Shown in pieces: positions 1 to 6,793 of a stretch of 11,034 nucleotides of DNA. Within the stretch, counting starts at the first letter, position 1, and each line of letters starts with the position of its first letter. A program made the translations under genes and the position numbers. The stretch lies in contig DASQWR010000182.1 of assembly GCA_035640155.1 (NCBI GenBank), positions 1 to 11,034 on the forward strand, read 5' to 3'. Below the pieces are notes generated by a model that saw nothing but the letters and a program-made list of their open reading frames with translations, was not told where the DNA came from and did no database searches. This DNA is from JALYQB01 sp035640155. Its GTDB lineage: Bacteria > Actinomycetota > Actinomycetes > Mycobacteriales > Pseudonocardiaceae.

Positions 1-5
1 GGCAG

Positions 6-542
6 TTACCGCACCTCGTAGACGGGCACGATGGCCGCCCGGCCCAGGGTGTGTGAGAAGAGGTTGAACCCGAGGAAAGCCGGCGTGGCGTCCGATCCCA
101 CATCGAGCGACTCGACGTCGACCGCGTGCACCACGAAGAAGTAACGGTGCGGCCCGTGGCCAGCCGGCGGGGCAGCGCCGACGTAACGGGCCATGCCTGC
201 GTCGTTGCGCAGTGTCACAGCCGCGGACGACAGCAGTCCGGAATCCGGATCGCCTGCATCGGCGGGCAGTTCGGTGGTGTCGGCGGGCAGGTCGGCGATC
301 GCCCAGTGCCAGAACCCACTCGCGGTGGGTGCGTCCGGGTCGAAGCAGGTGACGGCGAAGCTGCGGGTCCCGGCGGGAAAGTCGGCCCACGACAGCTGCG
401 GCGAGACGTCCTCGCCACCTGCGCCCATGATGCCGCTGATATGCCGAGTCGGGAGCGCCTCGCCACCGGCGACGTCCTTGCTGGTCAGCGTGAACTCGGC
501 GACCTGGGGAAGAAAGGTGTACGGATCAGGCGGCTGGGCCAC
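6..542 (-). CDS. YbhB/YbcL family Raf kinase inhibitor-like protein (PEBP fold)
   Basis: The 178-residue product has the hallmarks of the bacterial phosphatidylethanolamine-binding-protein fold. DPDAP occurs near residue 70, followed by FWHW and a PADTTELP loop, and GPHRYFFVVHAVD occurs in the C-terminal half, where the HRY triplet lines the ligand pocket of the family. Family members are soluble, about 150-180 residues long, and their ligands in bacteria are mostly unknown. The GTG start is chosen because AGGAG lies about 7 nt upstream and the conserved region begins about 15 codons later. The frame stays open further upstream only as the antisense-side shadow of the neighbouring DoxX gene. 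It lies 89 nt downstream of that gene in the same direction, so the two may be co-transcribed. The recognition is strong, but the cellular role is not known. Confidence 0.93.
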   Translation of the reverse strand: MAQPPDPYTFLPQVAEFTLTSKDVAGGEALPTRHISGIMGAGGEDVSPQLSWADFPAGTRSFAVTCFDPDAPTASGFWHWAIADLPADTTELPADAGDPDSGLLSSAAVTLRNDAGMARYVGAAPPAGHGPHRYFFVVHAVDVESLDVGSDATPAFLGFNLFSHTLGRAAIVPVYEVR

Positions 543-631
543 AAGGAGCTCCTCTCGTACGTTTCGGCACCGACGATGACCCACCGGCCCACCAGCCAAC
601 ACGTCTTGGCGTCGACCGCCGGGTGCGCCCG

Positions 632-1132
632 TCAGCTCGCCGGGTCGCGGACCGGGCGCCACGTCACGGCGAGCAGCGCCGCCGCGCCCACCACGCCCAG
701 CCCCGCGGCGAGCAGCAGTCCGACTGCGCCGTCGAGGGCGGTGTCCAGGCCGAACAGCGCGTCCACCGACGCCGCGCCCGGTCCGAGCAGCCCGATCACC
801 GCGCACACCACGGCGATCATGAGGACGTACTCGTAGCCGCTCTTGAACACGAAGAACCCGTTGGCGCGGTGGGTGGTCACCCCGGCGACCACCATGGTGC
901 CGACGACGAACGCCGCGGCCAGCGGGGTCAACAGCCCGATCGTGAGCGCGGCCCCGGCCACGATCTCTCCGACACCGCTGAGCATCGCGTGCAGCTTCGG
1001 CGGGCGCATGCCCAGCGACCCGAACCACCGTGCGGTACCCGCCAGGCTCCGCAGGTGGTTGTACCCGTGCGCCACCATGGTGAGTCCCACCACGATGCGC
1101 AGCAGCAGGACCGCGGTGTCGACGACTGTCAT
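632..1132 (-). CDS. DoxX family membrane protein
   Basis: A 166-residue integral membrane protein. Hydrophobic segments lie at about residues 6-22, 52-70, 71-86, 102-117 and 136-156. The N-terminal LLLRIVVGLTMVAHGYNHL, the HAMLSGVGEIVAG segment and the GLLTPLAAA turn are typical of the DoxX/DoxD-like family. That family includes quinone-linked and redox-associated membrane proteins, most of unproven function. The ATG start has AGGGAG 6 nt upstream. An in-frame ATG ten codons earlier (1162) has no comparable ribosome binding site and was not chosen. The gene is followed 89 nt later by the PEBP-like gene and is divergent from the broken SRPBCC gene. Confidence is high for the family and low for any specific substrate. 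Confidence 0.88.
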   Translation of the reverse strand: MTVVDTAVLLLRIVVGLTMVAHGYNHLRSLAGTARWFGSLGMRPPKLHAMLSGVGEIVAGAALTIGLLTPLAAAFVVGTMVVAGVTTHRANGFFVFKSGYEYVLMIAVVCAVIGLLGPGAASVDALFGLDTALDGAVGLLLAAGLGVVGAAALLAVTWRPVRDPAS

Positions 1133-1190
1133 GGGCGCTCCCTGAAGGACAAGATCGAGCATGGTGGCCAACTCTGTCCGGACCGGAACG

Positions 1191-1196
1191 TACCTT
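1191..1196 (+). promoter_or_regulatory. Possible -10 element for the SRPBCC relic
   Basis: TACCTT fits the actinobacterial TAnnnT -10 pattern and ends 6 nt before the ATG at 1203. That spacing is usual for leaderless transcripts. No convincing -35 is seen. It lies in the divergent spacer shared with the minus-strand DoxX gene. Confidence 0.3.
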
Positions 1197-1202
1197 GTCG
1201 CC

Positions 1203-1534
1203 ATGGAGGTGGAACGGCCCCGGCCCGGACCACGATCGACATCGACGCGACGCCGGAGACGATCTGGTCGGTACTGGTCGACGTCGAGCTGTGGCCGTCC
1301 TGGACGGCCTCGACGAGCAGCGTCACCAGACTCGACTCCGGCGCCTTCGGCGTGGGCAGTGCCGCCCGCGTCAAGCAACCACGGCTGCCCGCAGCCGTGT
1401 GGCGGGTGACCGCGTTCGAGCACGGCACCTCGTTCACCTGGGTGGCCCGCAGCCCAGGTCTGGCGACCAGTGCCCGCCACACTCTGGTTCCCCGTGCCGG
1501 CGGTGGGGTCACCGTCGTCCTCGAGGTGTCGTAA
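1203..1534 (+). pseudogene. SRPBCC-family protein, broken at both ends
   Basis: The reading frame that ends at 1534 encodes a clear SRPBCC (START/Bet v1-like, polyketide cyclase/dehydrase-type) N-terminal two-thirds. It starts APARTTIDIDATPETIW, continues with VELWPSWT, AVWRVTAFE and FTWVARSPG, and ends in the strand VTVVLEVS. The family is normally about 140-150 residues, but this one stops at about 106, before the C-terminal helix that closes the cavity. No normal start exists in this frame. An ATG at 1203 is in another frame and would need one extra base around 1211-1213. Alternatively, the ACG at 1214, which sits just after GGAGGTGGA, may be a mutated ATG. The C-terminal break coincides with a fragment of an unrelated minus-strand gene, so a deletion or recombination is the likely cause. 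Residual expression of a stub cannot be excluded. Confidence 0.65.
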
Positions 1535-1611
1535 CCGGAGCGCTCCAGCGACGAGCAGCCGATCCCCAGGTCCGGCACGATCACCGTGTGCCGCTGCGCG
1601 AGAAACTGGGG
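1525..1611 (-). pseudogene. Fragment of an alpha/beta hydrolase
   Basis: About 29 codons read PQFLAQRHTVIVPDL then GIGCSS and GYDT. This matches the strand-and-oxyanion-loop region of epoxide-hydrolase/haloalkane-dehalogenase-like alpha/beta hydrolases, usually LA..HTVIVPDLRGxGxSxxPxxGYDT. One residue, the Arg of DLRG, is missing. Nothing before it (the HGWP loop) or after it (the nucleophile elbow GHDWG, the catalytic Asp and His) is present. The piece is therefore a relic. Its end overlaps the 3' end of the SRPBCC relic by a few bases, which marks a junction. The call is by motif recognition only and covers a short stretch. Confidence 0.5.
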
Positions 1612-1718
1612 ACGTCTCCCCCGCATTGCGGTCCGAGCGTCGTCCCGCCGGTGCAGCCCGCGAGGATCACCAGGACGGCGCCCAGCAGCAGGCCGGTCAC
1701 GCGTTGCCTCGCTCTCAT
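1581..1718 (-). pseudogene. Relic of a lipoprotein N-terminus (copy A)
   Basis: A 45-codon ORF starts with MRARQRV, then a hydrophobic stretch (GLLLGAVLVILAGC) with a good lipobox, LAGC, whose Cys is residue 22. This is a classic type II signal peptide. After TGGTT the reading continues for only about 18 residues without recognisable content and runs in another frame through the hydrolase fragment to a stop. The intact gene must have been longer. A related but more decayed copy (B) lies at 3035-3133, on the other side of the siderophore-binding gene. I cannot name the parent protein. Confidence 0.5.
1617..1631. repeat. 15-bp sequence with palindromic core, copy 1
   Basis: TCCCCCGCATTGCGG, whose core CCGCA-T-TGCGG is an inverted repeat, occurs here and again at 9501-9515. 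Here it sits at the boundary between the lipoprotein relic and the hydrolase relic. With only two copies in the window it may be chance or part of a dispersed intergenic element. Confidence 0.35.
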
Positions 1719-1722
1719 CGGC

Positions 1723-1843
1723 TCCGGGCCGCAGGGTGAGATCGACACCGGTGACTACCTCGTGACTGGTCGTGTAGGCGTGCCCGACGCCGGAGACGAC
1801 GACCGAGGAATCCGCGGGTCTGCCGGTCTATCTCGGTGGTCAC
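1723..1843 (-). pseudogene. N-terminal relic of an ABC-transporter ATPase
   Basis: Starting 22 nt after the stop of the siderophore-binding gene, a GTG opens VTTEIDRQ. After a one-base shift near 1819 the frame reads DSSVVVSGVGHAY, then EVVTGVDLTLRPG. This is the pattern of the first two strands of an ABC ATPase, including the A-loop aromatic (HAY) and the GVDLTLxPG that directly precedes Walker A. No Walker A, Q-loop or signature motif follows, because the sequence changes to the lipoprotein relic. The position right behind a substrate-binding gene supports the reading. The call is an inference from a short pattern, and other beta-rich proteins could look similar. Confidence 0.4.
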
Positions 1844-1865
1844 GAAAGCCGTGCCGCCGGCGATG

Positions 1866-2885
1866 TCAGCTGGCAACCCTTTTCAGTGACGGGCGAATCT
1901 GCTCCAGCCCCCACGGAATGCTCAGCACACTCGGGTTGCGCAGCGCGACCGCGGTGGTGAGATCGATCACGAAGTAGCGCCCGTCTTGCACCGCGCGAAG
2001 GTTACGGAACAGTTGGAAGTTCTCGACCAGTCGCTGCAGGTCGTCACCGGCGTAGAGCATCACAACGACGTCGGCGTCCAGCAGGGAGATATTCTCGAAG
2101 CTCAGCGCCCCTCCCGGGTTGCCAGCCGCGATGTCCGGCAAGTCTCGTACCGACGGCGGGATCGTCATCCCCAAATCCTGCAGCATCTTGACGGCAGGGT
2201 CCTGGTCCGATTGAAGGGTTACGATCTTGCCGGGCTCGTATGCGTAGGAGAAGGTGACGGTCTTGCCGACCAGACCGGGGTTCGCGTCGCGGACCTTCCG
2301 GATGGCCGCCTCGGTTTCGGCCACGACCTGCCGGCCGCGCTCCTCCCGGCCCAGCGCCTTGGCGCCCACCAGGGTCTGTTCCTGCCAGCTCTGTGCGCCC
2401 CAGACCGTCTCGTAGCCGACCGTGGGCGCGATCTGGGACAGCTTGGGGTAGTCCTGTTCGAGTGCGAAGTCGTCGATGGCCAGGATGAGATCAGGCTTGA
2501 GGGCGACGATCTGCTCGAGGTTCACCTCGCCGGACCCTTCGCCCTCGGCGCCGCCCCCAGCTAGGTCAATGAGCGCCGTCTTCGACAGGTCCACCCGGTC
2601 CTGCAGCCACGGCGGCACTCCGTCTGGCGTCTGCGTGTCGCGGAGGATTCCGACCGGCGTGACGCCAAGGGCGTAGGCCACGTCCTCATCGCCGATGGTG
2701 ACCACACGCTGCGGCGGTGCCGGGATGGTGGTGCTGCCGAACTTGTGCGCGATGGTGACGGGGAACGCAGCGTCCGCATTCGACGGGCCCGGCGCGGCCT
2801 GGTTCGGGGTGGGCGGTGCACCGCAGGCGACGAGGACCGCAGCGAGCAGCCCGGTCAGCGCTCCGACGACGCGAGCGCGCGTCAT
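1866..2885 (-). CDS. Iron-siderophore ABC transporter substrate-binding lipoprotein
   Basis: A 339-residue FecB/FepB-type class III binding protein. It starts with a signal peptide and lipobox LVAC (Cys21), followed by a Pro/Ala linker. The mature part shows TIPAPPQRVVTIG, ALGVTPVGI, the VNLEQIVALKPDLIL motif of the first lobe, the long connecting helix around EERGRQVVAETEAAI, and the second lobe with SFENISLLDADVVVMLY. It would bind a ferric siderophore outside the membrane and deliver it to a FecCD-type permease. The ATG start overlaps the stop of a 39-codon ORF by ATGA and has no separate ribosome binding site, so translation is probably coupled. An IdeR-like box lies 150 nt upstream, implying repression by iron. 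No intact permease or ATPase gene follows, so it is an orphan that must use a transporter encoded elsewhere, or it is idle. Confidence 0.9.
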   Translation of the reverse strand: MTRARVVGALTGLLAAVLVACGAPPTPNQAAPGPSNADAAFPVTIAHKFGSTTIPAPPQRVVTIGDEDVAYALGVTPVGILRDTQTPDGVPPWLQDRVDLSKTALIDLAGGGAEGEGSGEVNLEQIVALKPDLILAIDDFALEQDYPKLSQIAPTVGYETVWGAQSWQEQTLVGAKALGREERGRQVVAETEAAIRKVRDANPGLVGKTVTFSYAYEPGKIVTLQSDQDPAVKMLQDLGMTIPPSVRDLPDIAAGNPGGALSFENISLLDADVVVMLYAGDDLQRLVENFQLFRNLRAVQDGRYFVIDLTTAVALRNPSVLSIPWGLEQIRPSLKRVAS

Positions 2886-3001
2886 CGCTGCGGCACCGTG
2901 GTCGCGGGGTCGCCGTCGAGAGCGGTGGTGAGCCGCGGGCCGGGTCCGTCGAGCACGACCGGGCGCGCCGCTCCCCCCGCTTCAGCGATCAATTCAGTCA
3001 C
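2882..3001 (-). CDS. Small ORF (39 aa) coupled to the siderophore-binding gene
   Basis: A GTG with GGTGA 6 nt upstream opens a 39-codon frame starting MTELIAEAGGAARPVVL and ending TTVPQR. Its TGA overlaps the ATG of the binding-protein gene (ATGA). About 31 of 39 third positions are G or C, consistent with a translated frame in this genome. It has no membrane segment, Cys or signal peptide, and I do not recognise a family. It is the first ORF after the IdeR-like box. It could be a real small protein, a leader that sets translation of the binding protein, or the fused N-terminus of a gene otherwise deleted. The 4-bp overlap and the position argue that it is translated today. Confidence 0.5.
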   Translation of the reverse strand: MTELIAEAGGAARPVVLDGPGPRLTTALDGDPATTVPQR

Positions 3002-3034
3002 GATGTGTCACCATTCACCTGTAAGTGGCGATAC

Positions 3035-3053
3035 TTAGGTGAGGCTAACATGA
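3035..3053 (-). promoter_or_regulatory. IdeR/DtxR iron box
   Basis: TTAGGTGAGGCTAACATGA matches the 19-bp mycobacterial/corynebacterial iron box TTAGGTTAGSCTAACCTAA at 16 of 19 positions, with the central AGGCTAAC intact. It lies 34 nt upstream of the GTG of the small ORF that precedes the siderophore-binding gene. Known iron boxes of this kind bind Fe(II)-loaded IdeR or DtxR and repress siderophore uptake operons. Iron-dependent repression is therefore inferred here. The -10 and -35 elements could not be fixed with confidence. Confidence 0.8.
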
Positions 3054-3133
3054 CTAAGGCCAGGGCGGAAGGCCGCGAGAACCACCAGGACGGTGCTCAG
3101 CAACAGGCCCATCGCGCGTTGCCCTGCTGTCAT
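3035..3133 (-). pseudogene. Relic of a lipoprotein N-terminus (copy B)
   Basis: A 32-codon ORF begins MTAGQRAMGLLLSTVLVVL and continues AAFRPGLSHVSLT. Over the first 66 bases it is identical to copy A (1653-1718) at 53 positions, but the lipobox Cys codon TGC is TTC (Phe) here. Past this point the similarity ends, and the ORF stops inside the iron box. The junction thus lies immediately upstream of the iron-regulated promoter. It is best seen as a decayed homolog or duplicate of copy A and not as a working gene. Confidence 0.5.
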
Positions 3134-3175
3134 CGACCCGGTGTCCTCATCGACCCGGTGTCCTCATCGACCCGG
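3131..3175. repeat. 17-bp tandem repeat, about 2.6 copies
   Basis: The unit CATCGACCCGGTGTCCT occurs at 3131-3147 and 3148-3164, followed by a partial copy at 3165-3175. It contains the stop codon of the phosphatase gene and, on the minus strand, one ATG per unit (3133, 3150, 3167). The first of these is the start of lipoprotein relic B. Copies are exact, suggesting recent slippage. Confidence 0.85.
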
Positions 3176-3772
3176 CGGAGCCACCGTGGGGGAGGCGATC
3201 TCGATCGGCTCGGCCTCCTGCAGCCGGGTGTCGAAGTAGTCGTCGGCCTCGATCCGTCCGAGCGCCACCAGCACGAGCCGCAGGATGCCCTGGTGGCCGA
3301 CGAGCACCGGGGATCGGCACTGCACGACCGCTTCCGTGGTCACGTCTCTCGCCCGCTCGAGTGCCTCGACCAGCGGTTCCGTGTCCGGCATCGGAGAGCC
3401 CATCGGGTCCTCGCGCCAGGCCTGGTAGGCATCGCCGAAGCGCTCGCGAGCGCCGTCCCGGTCGAGGCCCTCCAGCGGACCGAAGTCGACCTCGGTGAGG
3501 CGCTGGTCGATCCGCAACGTCGCGCCGGTCGCGTCCGCGATCGCCCGGGCGGTGTCCGCGGCGCGGCCGAGCGGGCTCGAGTAGATCGCGTCGACGCCGG
3601 CGCCGCGCAACCGCTCGGCGACCTGCCGGGCCTGCTCGCGCCCGTTCTCGCTCAGGGACACGTCGCGGCGCCCGGAGTACGCGCGCTGCGCCGACAGCTC
3701 GGTCTCCCCGTGCCGGACGACGTACAGCCGCCGGGCACGACGCGGGGAGCCGGTGTCCGGCCCTGCTTCCAC
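3164..3772 (-). CDS. Histidine phosphatase family (phosphoglycerate mutase-like) protein
   Basis: A 202-residue protein of the branch-1 histidine phosphatase superfamily. The phospho-accepting RHGE motif is at residues 20-23 (His21) and is followed by the family's SGRRDVSLSENGREQA. The second pocket residue is Arg70 in YSSPLGRAADTA, the acid/base residue is probably Glu94 in LTEVDFGPLEG, and the second catalytic His160 is in VGHQG. Members dephosphorylate small phosphorylated metabolites such as alpha-ribazole phosphate or sugar phosphates. True cofactor-dependent glycolytic mutases are longer. The GTG start has GGAAG 7 nt upstream. It begins 17 nt after the Gfo/Idh/MocA gene, so the two form an operon. 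The 3' end lies in a 17-bp tandem repeat. The substrate is unknown. Confidence 0.9.
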   Translation of the reverse strand: MEAGPDTGSPRRARRLYVVRHGETELSAQRAYSGRRDVSLSENGREQARQVAERLRGAGVDAIYSSPLGRAADTARAIADATGATLRIDQRLTEVDFGPLEGLDRDGARERFGDAYQAWREDPMGSPMPDTEPLVEALERARDVTTEAVVQCRSPVLVGHQGILRLVLVALGRIEADDYFDTRLQEAEPIEIASPTVAPPGR

Positions 3773-3789
3773 CGCTAGGCTTCCATCGC

Positions 3790-4836
3790 TCAGGCCGGCG
3801 CGAGTGCCGGCTCGGGCGCCACCCAACGCCGCTCGACGGCGGCCACGCGCACCGCGTCGAACACCGCCTGCACGCGCAGGCCCTCCTCCAGCGACGGCTC
3901 CGGGGCAGCGCCCTCGCGGATCGCGGCCCAGAAGTTGCGCGCGACACGCTCGAAAGCCTGCGTGGAGCTGGCATCGAAGGGACCCTCGCACTGGAGCTCC
4001 TCGCCCGCGCGGGCCCACCACACCCGCTGCTCGGCGTCCAACCGCACGGTCCCCCCGTCCCCGTGCAGCTCGATCACGTCGGCCCGCTGGTGCCGGGCGG
4101 TGGCCACCAGGCTGACCAGCCCCAGCCCGCCGCCCTGGAAACGCAGCAGGACCCCGTAGGCGTCCTCGGCGGTCACCCGACCCATCGTCCCGTCGCCGAG
4201 CGGGCGCTCGGGCACGCCGACCTCGGTCGCTGCGGCGACCGCCTCCACGTCCGGGAACAGCTCGAGCAGGAGATCGAGATCGTGCACGCCGTAGCCTTGC
4301 AGCCGCCCGCCACCGAGGCTGGCGTCGTGCACCCAGGTGTAGGGCCGGGAGTCGGGTTCGGCGTGGTCGCTGTACACCAGCGAGATCGAGACCATTCGCG
4401 GCCGGCCCACCACCTCCCGGGCGCGCTCGAGCAGGCGCCGGCGGGACTCCTGCATCCGGCGCCCGTAGTCCACCGCGCCCACCACCCCGGCCGACCGGAT
4501 GGCTGACACGATCCGCCGGGCGCCCGCGAGGCTCTCGGCCAGCGGCTTCTCGCACATCACGTGCAGGCCACGCTCGGCCGCGGCGACGGCGAACCCCGCG
4601 TGGGTCACCACGGGGGTGGCGACGTGCACCGCCTCCAGCCCGGGGACCGCCAGCAGCTCCTCGAAATCGGACGTGCCGACCTCGAGCCCGGCCTTCTCGG
4701 CCAGCTCCCGCGCCCGCTCCGGCCGCCGTGACCACACCGCCACCGGCTCAAACTCCGCCAGCTCGGCGTAACCGGGCAGGGCGACCTTGGACCCGTACCC
4801 GCCGCCGACGATCGCGATCCGCACCGGGTTGCTCAC
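3790..4836 (-). CDS. Gfo/Idh/MocA family NAD(P)-dependent oxidoreductase
   Basis: A 348-residue protein with the two-domain layout of the family. The N-terminal Rossmann fold carries GGGYGS at residues 11-16, followed by VHVATPVVTHAG and the hallmark EKP at 96-98 (CEKPLAES). The C-terminal alpha/beta domain carries GGGRLQGYGVHDLDLL with the catalytic-type His185. Such enzymes oxidise or reduce sugars, inositols or related hydroxy compounds with NAD(P). The GTG start has AGGAGG 5 nt upstream, the best ribosome binding site in the window. Upstream, citrate synthase ends 50 nt away. Downstream, the histidine phosphatase follows after 17 nt. An enzyme acting on a sugar-like substrate coupled to a phosphatase is plausible, but the substrate cannot be read from sequence. 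Confidence 0.93.
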   Translation of the reverse strand: MSNPVRIAIVGGGYGSKVALPGYAELAEFEPVAVWSRRPERARELAEKAGLEVGTSDFEELLAVPGLEAVHVATPVVTHAGFAVAAAERGLHVMCEKPLAESLAGARRIVSAIRSAGVVGAVDYGRRMQESRRRLLERAREVVGRPRMVSISLVYSDHAEPDSRPYTWVHDASLGGGRLQGYGVHDLDLLLELFPDVEAVAAATEVGVPERPLGDGTMGRVTAEDAYGVLLRFQGGGLGLVSLVATARHQRADVIELHGDGGTVRLDAEQRVWWARAGEELQCEGPFDASSTQAFERVARNFWAAIREGAAPEPSLEEGLRVQAVFDAVRVAAVERRWVAPEPALAPA

Positions 4837-4872
4837 TGGGGCCTCCTGTCGGGCACGCTAGCACCCCAAAGC

Positions 4873-4886
4873 GACGGCGGACGCCG

Positions 4887-4888
<2 letters not shown>
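4873..4888 (-). other. Short hairpin at the gltA stop codon
   Basis: GACGGCG and CGCCGTC form a 7-bp perfect inverted repeat with a 2-nt loop, overlapping the TGA of citrate synthase. It is not followed by a T run on the minus strand (GCTTTGGGG follows), so it is not a typical intrinsic terminator. It could still act as a weak transcript-end structure between gltA and the Gfo/Idh/MocA gene. Confidence 0.25.
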
Positions 4889-6188
<1,300 letters not shown>

Positions 6189-6232
6189 GTGTGGTCCCTC
6201 TCGGGTCAGACGGTGCGGCAACGACACATTCC

Positions 6233-6238
6233 ACGCTA
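6233..6238 (-). promoter_or_regulatory. Candidate -10 of gltA
   Basis: TAGCGT (minus strand) lies 44 nt upstream of the gltA ATG and fits TAnnnT. No good -35 is visible. The same hexamer occurs at 4855-4860, 18 nt upstream of the Gfo/Idh/MocA start. The support is weak. Confidence 0.25.
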
Positions 6239-6240
6239 GT

Positions 6241-6256
6241 CCGCGCGGTAGCGCGG
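6241..6256. repeat. Inverted repeat upstream of gltA
   Basis: CCGCGC-GGTA-GCGCGG is a perfect 6-bp stem with a 4-nt loop, directly upstream of the candidate gltA -10. It may be an operator or a by-product of high GC. The rest of the spacer up to 6364 holds no recognisable gene. Confidence 0.4.
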
Positions 6257-6364
6257 TTGCGGGCCCGCCCCGGCGCGCCCGTAGCGCACGGCGATGTCAG
6301 AACAGCCCTCCCACACTCGGCGCACCGCCGCCGAGCCCCGGAGCGTCGAGGGCGCGTGTGAAGG

Positions 6365-6793
6365 TCAGTCGGCGAGCGGGTTGACCCAGCGCAGGCCGTC
6401 GAACCGGGCGAAGTCGGTGTCGGCCGAGCAGATCCCGAGCCCGTACTCGATGGCCAGCGCGGCCAGATGCGCGTCTGGGATCGCGTTGGCTACCAGCCGG
6501 TGGCGGCGGACGAGTCCGCCGAGAACCTCGGCGTGCCGTTCAGTCGGCACGGGAACCCAGGCGGCGGGTGCAGCGAGCCAGGCAGACACCCGGTCCCATG
6601 CCTCGTCGGCGCCCAGCGGGAGCTCGTAGGCGCGCGGGTGGGTCCTGATCCTGATAAACGCCAGCAAGGAGGCCCAGGGCAGCCCGATGCGCACCTGACC
6701 ATTGAGCGCCTCGGTGAGCCATTCCAGCGCGGGCTGGTGATGGGGGCTGGTGTCGTCCTCCGCGTACAGCAGGATATTGGCGTCTACGATCAC
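6365..6793 (-). CDS. vapC: PIN-domain toxin, VapC family
   Basis: A 142-residue PIN-domain ribonuclease. The acidic residues expected for the metal site are present: Asp4 (VIVDANILLY), Asp107 (NAIPDAHLAALA) and Asp125/Asp127 (SADTDFARF). The helix GLPWASLLAFIRIRTHPRA is typical of a VapC subgroup. These toxins cut tRNA or rRNA when free of antitoxin. The GTG start overlaps the antitoxin stop by 4 nt (GTGA), the usual coupled arrangement, and no separate ribosome binding site is needed. The upstream gene is a ribbon-helix-helix antitoxin, which confirms the assignment. The protein looks complete. The RNA target cannot be predicted. Confidence 0.93.
   Translation of the reverse strand: MIVDANILLYAEDDTSPHHQPALEWLTEALNGQVRIGLPWASLLAFIRIRTHPRAYELPLGADEAWDRVSAWLAAPAAWVPVPTERHAEVLGGLVRRHRLVANAIPDAHLAALAIEYGLGICSADTDFARFDGLRWVNPLAD

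Noticed and set aside
1129..1626. A 165-codon minus ORF as a real gene
   Set aside because: Only its first 34 codons resemble a protein family (hydrolase fragment). The remainder is antisense to the SRPBCC relic.
2816..3778. A plus-strand ORF of 320 codons over the iron box and the phosphatase
   Set aside because: It runs across the iron box, tandem repeat and antisense of a conserved gene, with no ribosome binding site or recognisable domain.
3164..4735. A 523-codon minus frame as one fused protein
   Set aside because: The phosphatase domain starts at about 3772. The upstream part is the Gfo/Idh/MocA gene read in the wrong frame, with Arg/Gly/Ala-rich shadow composition.
6294..6629. A plus-strand ORF starting MSEQPSHTRRTAAEP
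   Set aside because: The first residues look protein-like, but there is no ribosome binding site and most of it is antisense to vapC. At best it is a stump, so it is not listed as a gene.
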